Counted from the stretch's first letter, positions 1 to 7,163 are shown. The stretch: DNA of 13,416 bases from Rhodospirillaceae bacterium UBA4479 (GCA_002389175.1 DGNZ01000056.1:1-13416); one strand, 5' to 3'. Translations and numbers: made by a program. Notes: generated by a model not told the origin, from the sequence alone.

Positions 1-1329
1 TTGATCTTTGATCATCTGTGAGAACCCGATGATAGCATTCAGCGGGGTGCGGAATTCATGGGACATATTCCCTAAGAATTCGGTTTTGGCGCGATCTGCA
101 CGTTCCGCCGTTTCCTTTGCATACATTAAGTATGTTTCGACGTTTTTCCGCTCGGTAACATCCAGGATAGTCGCCTGAATAGCCGGTTTGCCGTCCCAAT
201 CGACTAGCCGGGAAAACGTCTCAAAAACCAATGCGGCTCCGTCTTTGCGAACTCCGCCGACTTCGTATCGCTCGGGAGCATCAACATCCCCCGCCAATCG
301 GCGATCCCGCAATGACGAAATGGCATCGCGTTCTTCGGGGGCTATTAATTGTCGAAGGTCGAGCCCAATAAACTCAGCCGGATCATAACCAAAAATCCCA
401 GCTGCTGCAGAATTGGCATAGATGATTTTCCAATCACTGTGCACAAAATAACCTTGGATAGAGCCTTCGACCAAATCTCTAAATCGGCGCTCGCTTTCGG
501 ATAGGGCTCGTAGTGCCTGATGCTCGGATGTGCGGTCTTGTGCGAATACATGGAATGCTCTTTGGCCTTTCCATTCCCCCATCCGGACCAGAAATTCGAC
601 CCTCAATGGAATGCCATCGCGTCGGCGTCCCATGAATTGATATTTTTCTGGCGCATCATCACCATGAAGCCTGGCATGTGCGAATTCGCTCAGGCGCGGG
701 ACTTCCTCCGGCACGGCATAATCAAGAATATCCGTCCCTATAAATTCTGCATAAGGGCAGCCAAACATGTCTGCCGCTGCCTTATTGGCAAATACAATTC
801 GTCCATCAACATGGATAAAGAAACCTTGAGGCGACCCCGTGACAATATTTTTGAAGTTCTCAGCATCTTTTGAGAATGAGGTGAGATCCTCATTATCGCC
901 CAATAATGGTTCAAAGCTTGATTGTCGAAGTTCCGCCACAGTCTCGTCAATGGCGGCGCCACGATACCCCAAAAACCTGCCGTCACTGCCAACCAAAGGC
1001 CGTCCACTGATGCACCAAAAAATCGGCGCGTCGTCATTTTGAATACACACACGCAATTGCCGAAATGGCTCTCGGCGATTGAGTTTATCAAGTAAGTTTG
1101 CCCATACTGGGTCTGTGATCGGGTTCGCATCAGCGTATTCCCAGGGTGTCAGTCCCAATAAATCGTTTTCACGTATTTTCGATCGCCCATCAAAACGCTT
1201 AGAGATCAACGTGAATTTGAAATTGGAGTCAATTTCCCAAAACCAATCCGAATCAGCATATTCGCGAAACTTTTCAGATGCGTCAGCGTCTTCACCGAAC
1301 TCATCCGTGTCACTACCAACTTCTCGCAT
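1..1329 (-). CDS. PAS-domain sensor histidine kinase, 3' end outside window
   Basis: This is the N-terminal 443 residues of a sensor kinase; the reading frame is open to base 1, so the C-terminus is outside. Three PAS-like modules are readable, at about residues 18-125, 150-260 and 275-390. The second and third show typical stretches such as GRIVFANKAAADMFG and WKIIYANSAAAGIFGY, and the third ends in DVTERK. A HisKA H-box follows, with the phospho-accepting His at residue 424 in MSHEFRTPLNAIIGF. The CA ATPase domain should lie beyond the edge. No transmembrane segment or signal peptide is visible before the H-box, so the sensor is probably cytoplasmic. The start is the only candidate after the in-frame TAA TAA near 1362-1367; its Shine-Dalgarno site is weak. 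No response regulator is in view. The ligand or cofactor of the PAS domains cannot be told. Family assignment is secure; the signal is unknown. Confidence 0.93.
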   Translation of the reverse strand, partial: MREVGSDTDEFGEDADASEKFREYADSDWFWEIDSNFKFTLISKRFDGRSKIRENDLLGLTPWEYADANPITDPVWANLLDKLNRREPFRQLRVCIQNDDAPIFWCISGRPLVGSDGRFLGYRGAAIDETVAELRQSSFEPLLGDNEDLTSFSKDAENFKNIVTGSPQGFFIHVDGRIVFANKAAADMFGCPYAEFIGTDILDYAVPEEVPRLSEFAHARLHGDDAPEKYQFMGRRRDGIPLRVEFLVRMGEWKGQRAFHVFAQDRTSEHQALRALSESERRFRDLVEGSIQGYFVHSDWKIIYANSAAAGIFGYDPAEFIGLDLRQLIAPEERDAISSLRDRRLAGDVDAPERYEVGGVRKDGAALVFETFSRLVDWDGKPAIQATILDVTERKNVETYLMYAKETAERADRAKTEFLGNMSHEFRTPLNAIIGFSQMIKDQ

Positions 1330-1378
1330 TGATGATACCGTCTGGTTTGGTCTAATACTTTATTACGTTAGACAGCAA

Positions 1379-1396
1379 AACGTGTATCAACACGTT
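1379..1396. promoter_or_regulatory. Inverted repeat in the divergent kinase/DUF1491 promoter region
   Basis: AACGTGT and ACACGTT form a perfect 7-bp inverted repeat around the 4-base spacer ATCA. It sits in the 132-base gap between the divergent kinase (start 1329) and DUF1491 (start 1462) genes, 49 and 65 bases from the two starts. This is a usual place for a dimeric regulator's operator. It is not followed directly by a T run on either strand, so a terminator is less likely. The binding protein is unknown. Confidence 0.4.
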
Positions 1397-1461
1397 ATAC
1401 TTTTTGATTCTTTGGGTTCATCGCTGAACCTATTCGAACTCACCAATATTGGAGTTATGAT

Positions 1462-1803
1462 TTGCGCGAACCCGCATTAAAAGCTGGAATCTGGATAAAT
1501 GCGCAAGTCAGGTTATGTAATCAGCGCCACATGCCCGCGATGGTTCGCCGACGCGGTGACAGCGACGCGGGCAGTATCTTGATCATTGTTGATCAGCTAG
1601 ATGGGACGGCTTATGTGCTATCGCAGATTCGCGACGCGGATGGTGTGCGTAATTGGCTCAAGGTTACGGGTGATGCCCCTGTACCGTATGCTCAGAGCGA
1701 GTCATACATTCAACGCCGAGCCGGGACCGATCCCGATATTTGGGTGTTGGAAATAGAAGACAAAGACGGCGCTTACACGCCAGATGCACCCGTCGTCATT
1801 TAA
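1462..1803 (+). CDS. DUF1491 family protein
   Basis: This 113-residue protein matches what I know of DUF1491, a small uncharacterised family found mainly in alphaproteobacteria. The family pattern is visible: an N-terminal strand (KAGIWINAQVRLCN), then MVRRRGDSDAGSILIIVDQLDGTA, and a C-terminal segment DPDIWVLEIEDKDG. The best start is a TTG at 1462: GGAG lies at 1451-1454, seven bases upstream, and an ATG start at residue 24 would remove the conserved first strand. An ATG at 1457 is out of frame and closes after seven codons. There is no signal peptide or membrane segment, so the protein is cytoplasmic. It converges on the isomerase gene with a 27-base gap. The function is not established. 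Confidence 0.85.
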   Translation: MREPALKAGIWINAQVRLCNQRHMPAMVRRRGDSDAGSILIIVDQLDGTAYVLSQIRDADGVRNWLKVTGDAPVPYAQSESYIQRRAGTDPDIWVLEIEDKDGAYTPDAPVVI

Positions 1804-1819
1804 CAGATCATCTGGCGTG
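1776..1819. repeat. 11-bp inverted repeat spanning the DUF1491 stop codon
   Basis: CACGCCAGATG (1776-1786) and CATCTGGCGTG (1809-1819) are perfect reverse complements separated by 22 bases, with the DUF1491 TAA in the loop. Just beyond lies a second short palindrome, GGAATAA-GT-TTATTCC (1822-1837), whose right arm contains the stop of the converging isomerase gene. Neither stem is followed by a T run, so this is not a textbook intrinsic terminator. It may still fold at the 3' ends of both mRNAs. Confidence 0.5.
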
Positions 1820-1830
1820 CAGGAATAAGT

Positions 1831-2130
1831 TTATTCCGTGCGCGTGATAACGTGAAAGCCGAAATCCGTCTCGACGACATCGCTTAATGCGCCTGGCTCT
1901 AGGCCAAATGCGGCTTCTTCGAATTCTGGCACCATCATACCGCGACCAAAGCTTCCAAGATCCCCACCGCGTGAACCTGATGGGCAGTCCGATTTATCTT
2001 TGGCGATTTCAGCGAAATCTGCGCCGCCTTTGATATCGGCATGAATGGCATCGATCTCTTTGCGTGCTGTTTCTTTGTCTTTGCCATCGGTCGAAACAAG
2101 AATGTGGGCGGCACTAATTTGGTCTGTCAT
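1831..2130 (-). CDS. Parvulin-type peptidyl-prolyl cis-trans isomerase
   Basis: This is a stand-alone parvulin domain of 99 residues that catalyses cis-trans isomerisation of peptidyl-proline bonds. The family hallmarks are present: AAHILV at the N-terminus with the conserved His, the active-site region SDCPSGSRGGDLGSFGRG, then MVPEFEEAAFGLEPG and the closing DFGFHVI. Its length is close to that of E. coli PpiC (93 residues). There is no signal peptide, so it should act in the cytoplasm. I chose the ATG at 2130 over an in-frame one at 2151 because GGAG sits six bases upstream and the family normally begins just before the first strand. It converges on DUF1491 and diverges from the Sel1-repeat gene, so it is probably transcribed alone. 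Confidence 0.92.
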   Translation of the reverse strand: MTDQISAAHILVSTDGKDKETARKEIDAIHADIKGGADFAEIAKDKSDCPSGSRGGDLGSFGRGMMVPEFEEAAFGLEPGALSDVVETDFGFHVITRTE

Positions 2131-2237
2131 GAGGATCTCCATCACGGTCATTAATATAAGTCGGTTAATTTCTGCGCCGTGGGTACCGTATCAACGTGCC
2201 CAACACAAGAGGATGCACATCAAACTTCACCGAGTGT

Positions 2238-3392
2238 ATGGAAACACATGAGAAAGGACGTTACGCTCTGATACCGATTCGCGACGAAATGAGGGCAGAT
2301 GTAGTGGCTGCGAAGATCATCAAGTACGTAATACTGAGCATTGTTGGATTGTTGATTGTGTCGGCCATCGCGGTCGCGGTGATCGATGACGCAACAATCG
2401 AAGCGTCTGCAGGGCCTCTCGCAGGTCCTATCCTTGCCGCCAAACATAGTGTTGCCCATGGGATCAGTGGTGCAACAAATGCAATGGGTGGAAACAGTTC
2501 AAATAAAACACCGAGTGTCTCTCAGGCGCTTCCACCGCCACCTGCACCAATGGCATTGGCAACGCCTGTTCAGACGAAATCTCTAGCGGATATTGCCGCC
2601 GAAACGGAACAAGAATACGCGCAGCGCCAGATCAATGCTGAAGCGATGGCAGGAGCAGCCGCACCAAGCACGGCACCCGATCCGATGATGGCACCGGGGC
2701 AAGCTATAAACGATGTGACCGAGCAGAGTACGACGGCGGCTAATCCTCCACCATCACCTCAAATTGCTGGCACAGATGAGATCGTTGCTTCACCACCTAC
2801 AGCATCAGAACCATTGATGGCCGAACAACCTGCACCGGACGCCGGACCTCCGGCTGCGCCTGCATCGGAATCACCATCTGCAGAAACAGCATTGCTTGAT
2901 AGCCTCAATGCGCAACCGAGCGATGACATCGCAACGTTACCACCTGAACTTCCCGAGGAAGCTGAAACACCTGAATCCGCTGTCGACGAAACCTCAGATC
3001 CAAACGGAGAGCAAGCATACGCTGAAGGTCTTAAGTATTATTCAGGTGAAGGCGTGGAAAGGAATTTTGGAACTGCCGCGCAGTACTTCATGAAAGCTTC
3101 CGAACGTGGACATGCAGACGCGCAGTACAGCCTCGGATTGATGAACTACGTCGGGCAAACAGGCGGGCAAGATTTCACCAACGCAGCCAAATGGTTCCAA
3201 ATGGCAGCCGAGAGCGGACATGTGCAGGCCCAATACAACCTTGGTTTTCTGTATTACGAGGGCAAAGGCGTAGGTCAGGATTTAAAAACGGCTTTTGGTT
3301 GGATCGACCGTGCTGCCGAACAAGGCTACGCCAAGGCCATCAAAGCCCGTGATGCCTTGCAAAAGGCGATGCCGGAAATGTTCGGCGGTTAA
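2238..3392 (+). CDS. Membrane-anchored Sel1-repeat protein
   Basis: This is a three-part protein of about 384 residues. A single hydrophobic helix (about residues 30-49, KYVILSIVGLLIVSAIAVAV) anchors it in the inner membrane, with the bulk probably periplasmic. Residues 50-255 form a low-complexity linker rich in Ala, Pro, Ser and Glu. The C-terminal ~120 residues hold three clear Sel1-like repeats plus a partial one, with units such as AQYNLGFLYYEGKGVGQD and recurring AAE.GH spacers. Sel1 repeats are helical protein-binding scaffolds, so a partner-binding role is likely, but the partner is unknown. The start is uncertain: GTG 2196, ATG 2238 and ATG 2289 are all in frame, none has a strong ribosome site, and only 2289 lies directly before the membrane helix. 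No co-directional neighbour gives functional context. Confidence 0.85.
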   Translation: METHEKGRYALIPIRDEMRADVVAAKIIKYVILSIVGLLIVSAIAVAVIDDATIEASAGPLAGPILAAKHSVAHGISGATNAMGGNSSNKTPSVSQALPPPPAPMALATPVQTKSLADIAAETEQEYAQRQINAEAMAGAAAPSTAPDPMMAPGQAINDVTEQSTTAANPPPSPQIAGTDEIVASPPTASEPLMAEQPAPDAGPPAAPASESPSAETALLDSLNAQPSDDIATLPPELPEEAETPESAVDETSDPNGEQAYAEGLKYYSGEGVERNFGTAAQYFMKASERGHADAQYSLGLMNYVGQTGGQDFTNAAKWFQMAAESGHVQAQYNLGFLYYEGKGVGQDLKTAFGWIDRAAEQGYAKAIKARDALQKAMPEMFGG

Positions 3393-3438
3393 ATCCACAC
3401 CCAAAAACCTTAATTAACCATATGAGATGTGAGAGTGA

Positions 3439-3470
3439 TTGAATCTCATTGATTCAACTCAATATTTTTT
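3439..3470 (+). terminator. Possible intrinsic terminator after the Sel1-repeat gene
   Basis: TTGAATC (3439-3445), loop TCATT and GATTCAA (3451-3457) form a perfect 7-bp stem. It is followed, after seven bases, by a run of six T (3465-3470). The stem is AT-rich and the T run is displaced, so the call is tentative. It would separate the Sel1-repeat gene from the ccoI remnant and ccoS. Confidence 0.4.
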
Positions 3471-3529
3471 ATCGCGTACGCATTTCGTTAACCCTGTTTT
3501 TACATCTATCGGCGATTCTTCACCCATGG

Positions 3530-3882
3530 GTCACCTGGGCAGGACGGACCCCTGATAGACTGGGATATTGGGTAATTATGAAACGTATCGCTTTTACAGT
3601 CGGTGTCAGCCTTATACTGGGGCTTTCGGCGACAACAATGGCAGCCTCTGCCAACGACACTCCTCAGGGACCTCTTTGGGCCCCGTTTTATCTGCCGTCC
3701 GGATTGCCCGCCAATCCACAAGTTTGGTGAAACAGAATTTCGGCCTCGCCTTTGCCTACAACGCCATCGCCGTTCCCATCGCTGTTTTGGGCCTTGTCAC
3801 ACCGCTGGTCGCAGCCATTGCGATGTCGACAAGCTCAATCATCGTGACGGTCAATGCGCTCCGCCTTCGGCTGGTGAAGTAA
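3530..3882 (+). pseudogene. ccoI: Decayed ccoI/fixI copper P-type ATPase, C-terminal part only
   Basis: The last 70 codons (3670-3879) read cleanly as the end of a CcoI/FixI-type copper-exporting P1B ATPase. They give TSLGPVLSAVRIARQ, LVKQNFGLAFAYNAIAVP, then GLVTPLVAAIAMSTSS and NALRL, which are the final cytoplasmic loop and last two membrane helices. Upstream, the similarity continues in another frame (GVSL...SATT, ASANDT.QG) and the frames switch inside 3668-3670, consistent with loss of one base. Still further upstream only scattered columns of the hinge region (AGR, G, GVSL) can be matched and GDGINDAP is not intact. The metal-binding domain, earlier helices and DKTGT motif are absent. 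The tail ends four bases before ccoS, the usual ccoI-ccoS order. The frameshift and upstream homology are inference from remembered family patterns; the tail is certain. A GTG at 3727 overlapping a TGA could start a 51-residue two-helix protein. Confidence 0.72.
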
Positions 3883-3886
3883 TCCG

Positions 3887-4063
3887 ATGGACATCATCGT
3901 ATACCTCATTCCCATCGCATTGTTGCTTGGCGGTGCTGGATTGGCGGCGTTTTTCTGGTCTATGCGGTCCGGTCAATTTGATGACTTAGATGGAGCGTCG
4001 ATGCGCGCCCTTCGTAACGACGACGGGTCAATGCCAGATAGCAAACCCACGTCGAAAGAGTAA
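3887..4063 (+). CDS. ccoS: cbb3-type cytochrome oxidase assembly protein CcoS
   Basis: This is a 58-residue single-span membrane protein. It has an N-terminal helix (YLIPIALLLGGAGLAAFFW) followed by the CcoS signature RSGQFDDLDG and a short polar tail. CcoS is needed for maturation of cbb3 oxidase, probably by helping to load cofactors into CcoN; it normally follows ccoI at the end of a ccoGHIS cluster. Here it lies four bases after the ccoI remnant's stop and appears intact, with usual length and motif. No other cbb3 gene is in the window, so it is either separated from its cluster or left over from one. There is no strong ribosome site, so translation may depend on read-through coupling from the upstream tail. 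Confidence 0.92.
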   Translation: MDIIVYLIPIALLLGGAGLAAFFWSMRSGQFDDLDGASMRALRNDDGSMPDSKPTSKE

Positions 4064-4102
4064 GTCCAAGGCGACGATAAACAGTTTGCGTTTTTAAACT
4101 CA

Positions 4103-5029
4103 TCAACTCTGCTTTAGCGCCCTTGCCTCGCGTACCCGCACACGTTCGCGGTGCAATATGTAAATCCCACTTGCCGCGACAATCAGTGCGCCAACAATCG
4201 TCGCAGCGCCGGGAATATCGCCAAACAATATGAAACCAAAGATGGCTGCCCAAATGAGGTTCATGTACTTGAACGGCGACACCAGCGCTGCCTCGCCCCA
4301 ACGGAAAGCCTCAATTAACAAATAGTGCGCAACACCAACGAACAAGCCGCTGGCCACAAAGAACGGCACGTCCTTTAATTTAATAGGCTGCCAGTCGCCC
4401 ACAAAAAACGACAATGACCCGGCCACAAAAACAAATGTCGTCGTCACAAAAAGAACCGCAATAGAGGTTTCATTGGGTGCCATCTTGCGGGTGATCATAT
4501 CGCGCACGCCCGCCAACATGGATGCGATCAGCGGAAAAATTGCGAACCATTGAAAGGCTGTTGAGCCGGGTTGGACAATGATCAAAACGCCGCCAAAACC
4601 CACCAGCACCGCTGTCCAACGCCGCCAACCGATAACTTCATTGAGAAAAATCGGTGCCATGGCGGTCACAAACAATGGCCCCGCAAAAGCAATTGCGAAT
4701 GCATCCGCCAGCGGCAAATAAGAAAGACCCGTGATGAATGCGAACGAGCCCCCGACCACACAAAGGCCCCGAATGCCTTGCCCCTTCCAACCATTGATTT
4801 GCCAAGCCATGTGCACACCACCGGCGCGCATCGCGAAAAAAAGAATGGGGATGTATACGAATAAACTACGGATTGAGAGCAATTGCCCCGTTGGGTAATC
4901 CGCCGTCAGTGTCTTTAAAAAAGCATCTTGCAGCGTCAGAATCGCACCGCCCGCAAGAGCAAACAAAATCGCCTTTCCCGGCGCGTCTGTAACACGAGAG
5001 CCACTCGGTGGTGTCACAGGAACCCCCAT
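4103..5029 (-). CDS. EamA/DMT superfamily transporter
   Basis: This 308-residue protein has about ten hydrophobic helices in two homologous EamA halves, typical of drug/metabolite transporters (RhaT/YdcZ-like, inner membrane, metabolite efflux or uptake). The first half contains SFAFITGLSYLPLADAFAI and AFAGPLFVTAMAPIFLNE. The second half contains LIEAFRWGEAALVSPFKYMNL and the closing GALIVAASGIYILHRER. These match the family's conserved pattern of an aromatic-rich helix 3 followed by the AxAF...P..v segment. The ATG overlaps the stop of the upstream spmAB gene by one base (TGATG), indicating translational coupling. The substrate cannot be deduced. It is the last gene of the leftward unit, and its 3' end faces ccoS at 40 bases; I see only a weak stem there. 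Confidence 0.92.
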   Translation of the reverse strand: MGVPVTPPSGSRVTDAPGKAILFALAGGAILTLQDAFLKTLTADYPTGQLLSIRSLFVYIPILFFAMRAGGVHMAWQINGWKGQGIRGLCVVGGSFAFITGLSYLPLADAFAIAFAGPLFVTAMAPIFLNEVIGWRRWTAVLVGFGGVLIIVQPGSTAFQWFAIFPLIASMLAGVRDMITRKMAPNETSIAVLFVTTTFVFVAGSLSFFVGDWQPIKLKDVPFFVASGLFVGVAHYLLIEAFRWGEAALVSPFKYMNLIWAAIFGFILFGDIPGAATIVGALIVAASGIYILHRERVRVREARALKQS

Positions 5030-6354
5030 CAGCCGTACAACAACGAAACAATAAACACAGCCGCCGCGATCCCTGCAAAATCAGCCGTCAGTGCTGGTAT
5101 CAGGGCATAGCGCAATCGTTTGATTTGCACGGCTCCGAAATAAACAGCGATCACATAGAACGTCGTCTCGGTTGAGCCTTGGAATGTGGACACCAGATAT
5201 CCCGCGTAGCTGTCCGGCCCCACCGCCGGGTCATTGATGATTGATGCCAATATCCCATAGGCGCCTGAACCCGATAAGGGTCGTAGCAATGCCATAGGTA
5301 ATGCTTCTGCCGGCAATCCAACCAATTCTGTAATTGCCCCCAAAGGCGTGATCAGCAATCCAAGCGCCCCAGACGCCCTGAACATGCCGACGGCGACAAG
5401 AATTGCCACCAAATATGGAATGATGCGGAGTGCTACATTAAATCCATCTTTTGCACCTTCCACAAAACACTCATAGACGGGCACGCGTTTCGCGACACCA
5501 AGCCCCAGCAACCCGACCATCAGTCCTGGGATGATCCACGGTGCAATCGTCCGCCCATAAACAATGGTCAGCGGCACCAAAAACAACACGAATCCCAGTG
5601 CCAATCCGGAAACCCAAATAGGATAGGCATCTGACGGCGTATCGATTGGATTCCCGTCTCCATCTAGTGGTGTTTCGACCGATGGCGCGCTGTCAGCCCT
5701 GACCTCATCGGTCGTAGCATCTGGGTCGTGATAAGGCTTGGGCGGAAACATCTTGGCGCAAAATTTGGCACTTAAAATTGCAACGGTTGTGGAAACCAGC
5801 GTTGCAAACAATGTTGTCGGCACGATACCCGCAGGATCGCTTGATCCAGCTGCGGCTCGCAATGCGATGACACCTGTTGGCAATAGCGTCACGCTTGACG
5901 TGTTGATCGCCAGGAACAAGATCATCGCATCCGTCGCCTGACCTTTTTGTTTATTCAACGTATCCAGATGCTCCATCGCGCGGATGCCAAACGGCGTTGC
6001 GGCATTGCCCAGCCCCAATACATTCGCCGACAAATTCATGATCATCGCACCCATCGCGGGGTGGTCAGCAGGCACGCTCGGAAACAGACGCGTCATCAAT
6101 GGACGCAATGTCTTGGCGACGACCAATAACAAGCCTGCGCGCTCGGCAACCTTCATCAACCCCAAGAACAAAGACATCACGCCGACCAAGCCGATGGCCA
6201 GACTCACAGAATCGCCAGCCGTCCCGATCATACCCGCGCCCAATAGCTCCATGGGGCTCTCGGCATCAGGCACGATTGTGGGATCAAACGTCCATTGACG
6301 GATCGCGGCTACAACAAAGGCTATGGCAACAATGGCAAAAAAGATGCCGTTCAC
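5029..6354 (-). CDS. Fused SpmA-SpmB (nucleoside-recognition/Gate domain) membrane protein
   Basis: This 441-residue integral membrane protein joins the equivalents of Bacillus SpmA (about residues 1-205) and SpmB (about 245-441) through a hydrophilic linker. The SpmA half shows GLMKVAERAGL, DHPAMGAMIMNLSANVLGLG and AINTSSVTLLPT. The SpmB half shows EGAKDGFNVALRIIPYLVA, RPLSGSGAYG and GSTETTFYV. The fused form is known in non-sporulating bacteria, where its role is not settled; the domains belong to the Gate (nucleoside-recognition) family and may form a transporter or channel. The start is a GTG at 6354 with AGGAG about eight bases upstream. It lies 71 bases after the phosphodiesterase gene and overlaps the exporter gene, so the three probably form one operon. 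It should not be taken as evidence of sporulation. Confidence 0.92.
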   Translation of the reverse strand: MNGIFFAIVAIAFVVAAIRQWTFDPTIVPDAESPMELLGAGMIGTAGDSVSLAIGLVGVMSLFLGLMKVAERAGLLLVVAKTLRPLMTRLFPSVPADHPAMGAMIMNLSANVLGLGNAATPFGIRAMEHLDTLNKQKGQATDAMILFLAINTSSVTLLPTGVIALRAAAGSSDPAGIVPTTLFATLVSTTVAILSAKFCAKMFPPKPYHDPDATTDEVRADSAPSVETPLDGDGNPIDTPSDAYPIWVSGLALGFVLFLVPLTIVYGRTIAPWIIPGLMVGLLGLGVAKRVPVYECFVEGAKDGFNVALRIIPYLVAILVAVGMFRASGALGLLITPLGAITELVGLPAEALPMALLRPLSGSGAYGILASIINDPAVGPDSYAGYLVSTFQGSTETTFYVIAVYFGAVQIKRLRYALIPALTADFAGIAAAVFIVSLLYG

Positions 6355-6425
6355 GGATTGCTCTCCTAGATCGAACGACGAAAGAATCGATAGCTATGGT
6401 CGCGCAGCAAGACCGCGCTGGCAAA

Positions 6426-7163
6426 TCAGTCTTTGATCAGGTCTGGCCGGTCCGTAAATATGGACTGCACACCCATATCTCTAAGCGCGCGAGCACGCTC
6501 AGGATCATTGACAGTATACACCCGCACCGGCAGGCCCATTGCAGCTGCGTCGGCCAACAATGATAACGTCAAATGTCGGTCAGACATATGTATGGCATCA
6601 CATTCGTAACGGCTGACGATCTCGCGCCAATCTGTGGGTAATTTCCAAAACAACATGGCCCGGGGCACTTCGGGAATTTCCTGATGGACGACGGCGATGG
6701 CGTCTTCAGAAAAACTGGAAATAACGGGGGCTGCAGTATTCGAAGGCCAATCCGATTTTATTAATCGCGCGACAGCCGTTGCTGTTTCCCGTTCGGCACC
6801 CTTTGTCGGTTTGATCTCGACATTCGCGCCCAGACCTTGTTGTGCTAGCGTCACCATGGCCTCAACAAAAGTCGGTATCCGCTCTCCTAAAAAGGCGGGA
6901 TCAAACCAAAGACCTGCATCAAATTTTCTAAGCTCAGAAAGACTAAGGTCAGCAACCGCTCCAGAACCATTAGTCGTGCGATCAATTGTTTCATCGTGGA
7001 ACAGGATAGCCTCGCCATATCGGGCCAGCATGACGTCGAATTCCACCCAGGTCGCACCTTCTTTTTTCGCGCGAATGATACTAGTCAGCGTGTTTTCTGG
7101 CGCTAATCCCGCAGCTCCACGGTGGCCAATCACAAATGGAAGCTCAGTTTCTACCTGGGCCAT
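6426..7163 (-). CDS. ugpQ: Glycerophosphodiester phosphodiesterase, cytoplasmic
   Basis: This 245-residue GDPD-family enzyme hydrolyses glycerophosphodiesters such as glycerophosphocholine to sn-glycerol 3-phosphate and an alcohol. Catalytic landmarks are all visible: H14-R15 in IGHRGAAGLAPENT, the metal-binding pair E41/D43 in VEFD, the second His H56 in LFHDETIDRTTNGSG, and VEIKP further on. It ends with the family's VYTVND and GVQSIFTDRPDL. There is no signal peptide, so it is of the cytoplasmic UgpQ type rather than the periplasmic GlpQ type. I chose the ATG at 7163 because AAGGAG sits seven bases upstream; a longer in-frame start at 7217 adds a basic stretch not typical of the family. 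It heads the leftward unit with spmAB and the exporter. No ugp transporter genes are in view. Confidence 0.93.
   Translation of the reverse strand: MAQVETELPFVIGHRGAAGLAPENTLTSIIRAKKEGATWVEFDVMLARYGEAILFHDETIDRTTNGSGAVADLSLSELRKFDAGLWFDPAFLGERIPTFVEAMVTLAQQGLGANVEIKPTKGAERETATAVARLIKSDWPSNTAAPVISSFSEDAIAVVHQEIPEVPRAMLFWKLPTDWREIVSRYECDAIHMSDRHLTLSLLADAAAMGLPVRVYTVNDPERARALRDMGVQSIFTDRPDLIKD

Noticed and set aside
738..1130. 130-codon minus-strand open frame within the kinase gene
   Set aside because: It is in a different frame of the same strand as the PAS kinase, whose own frame reads as conserved PAS domains throughout.
3449..3462. FNR/ANR-like box TTGAT-TCAA-CTCAA upstream of the ccoI remnant
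   Set aside because: The second half-site has a mismatch, the sequence overlaps the terminator-like stem, and a single near match in AT-rich DNA is weak evidence.
3522..3531. 10-bp palindrome ACCCATGGGT
   Set aside because: It lies in the decayed region without conserved spacing to a promoter; a 10-bp palindrome of this kind is expected by chance at this scale.
5029..6354. SpmAB homolog as a sign of sporulation
   Set aside because: Fused SpmA-SpmB proteins are widespread in non-spore-forming proteobacteria, and no other sporulation gene is present.
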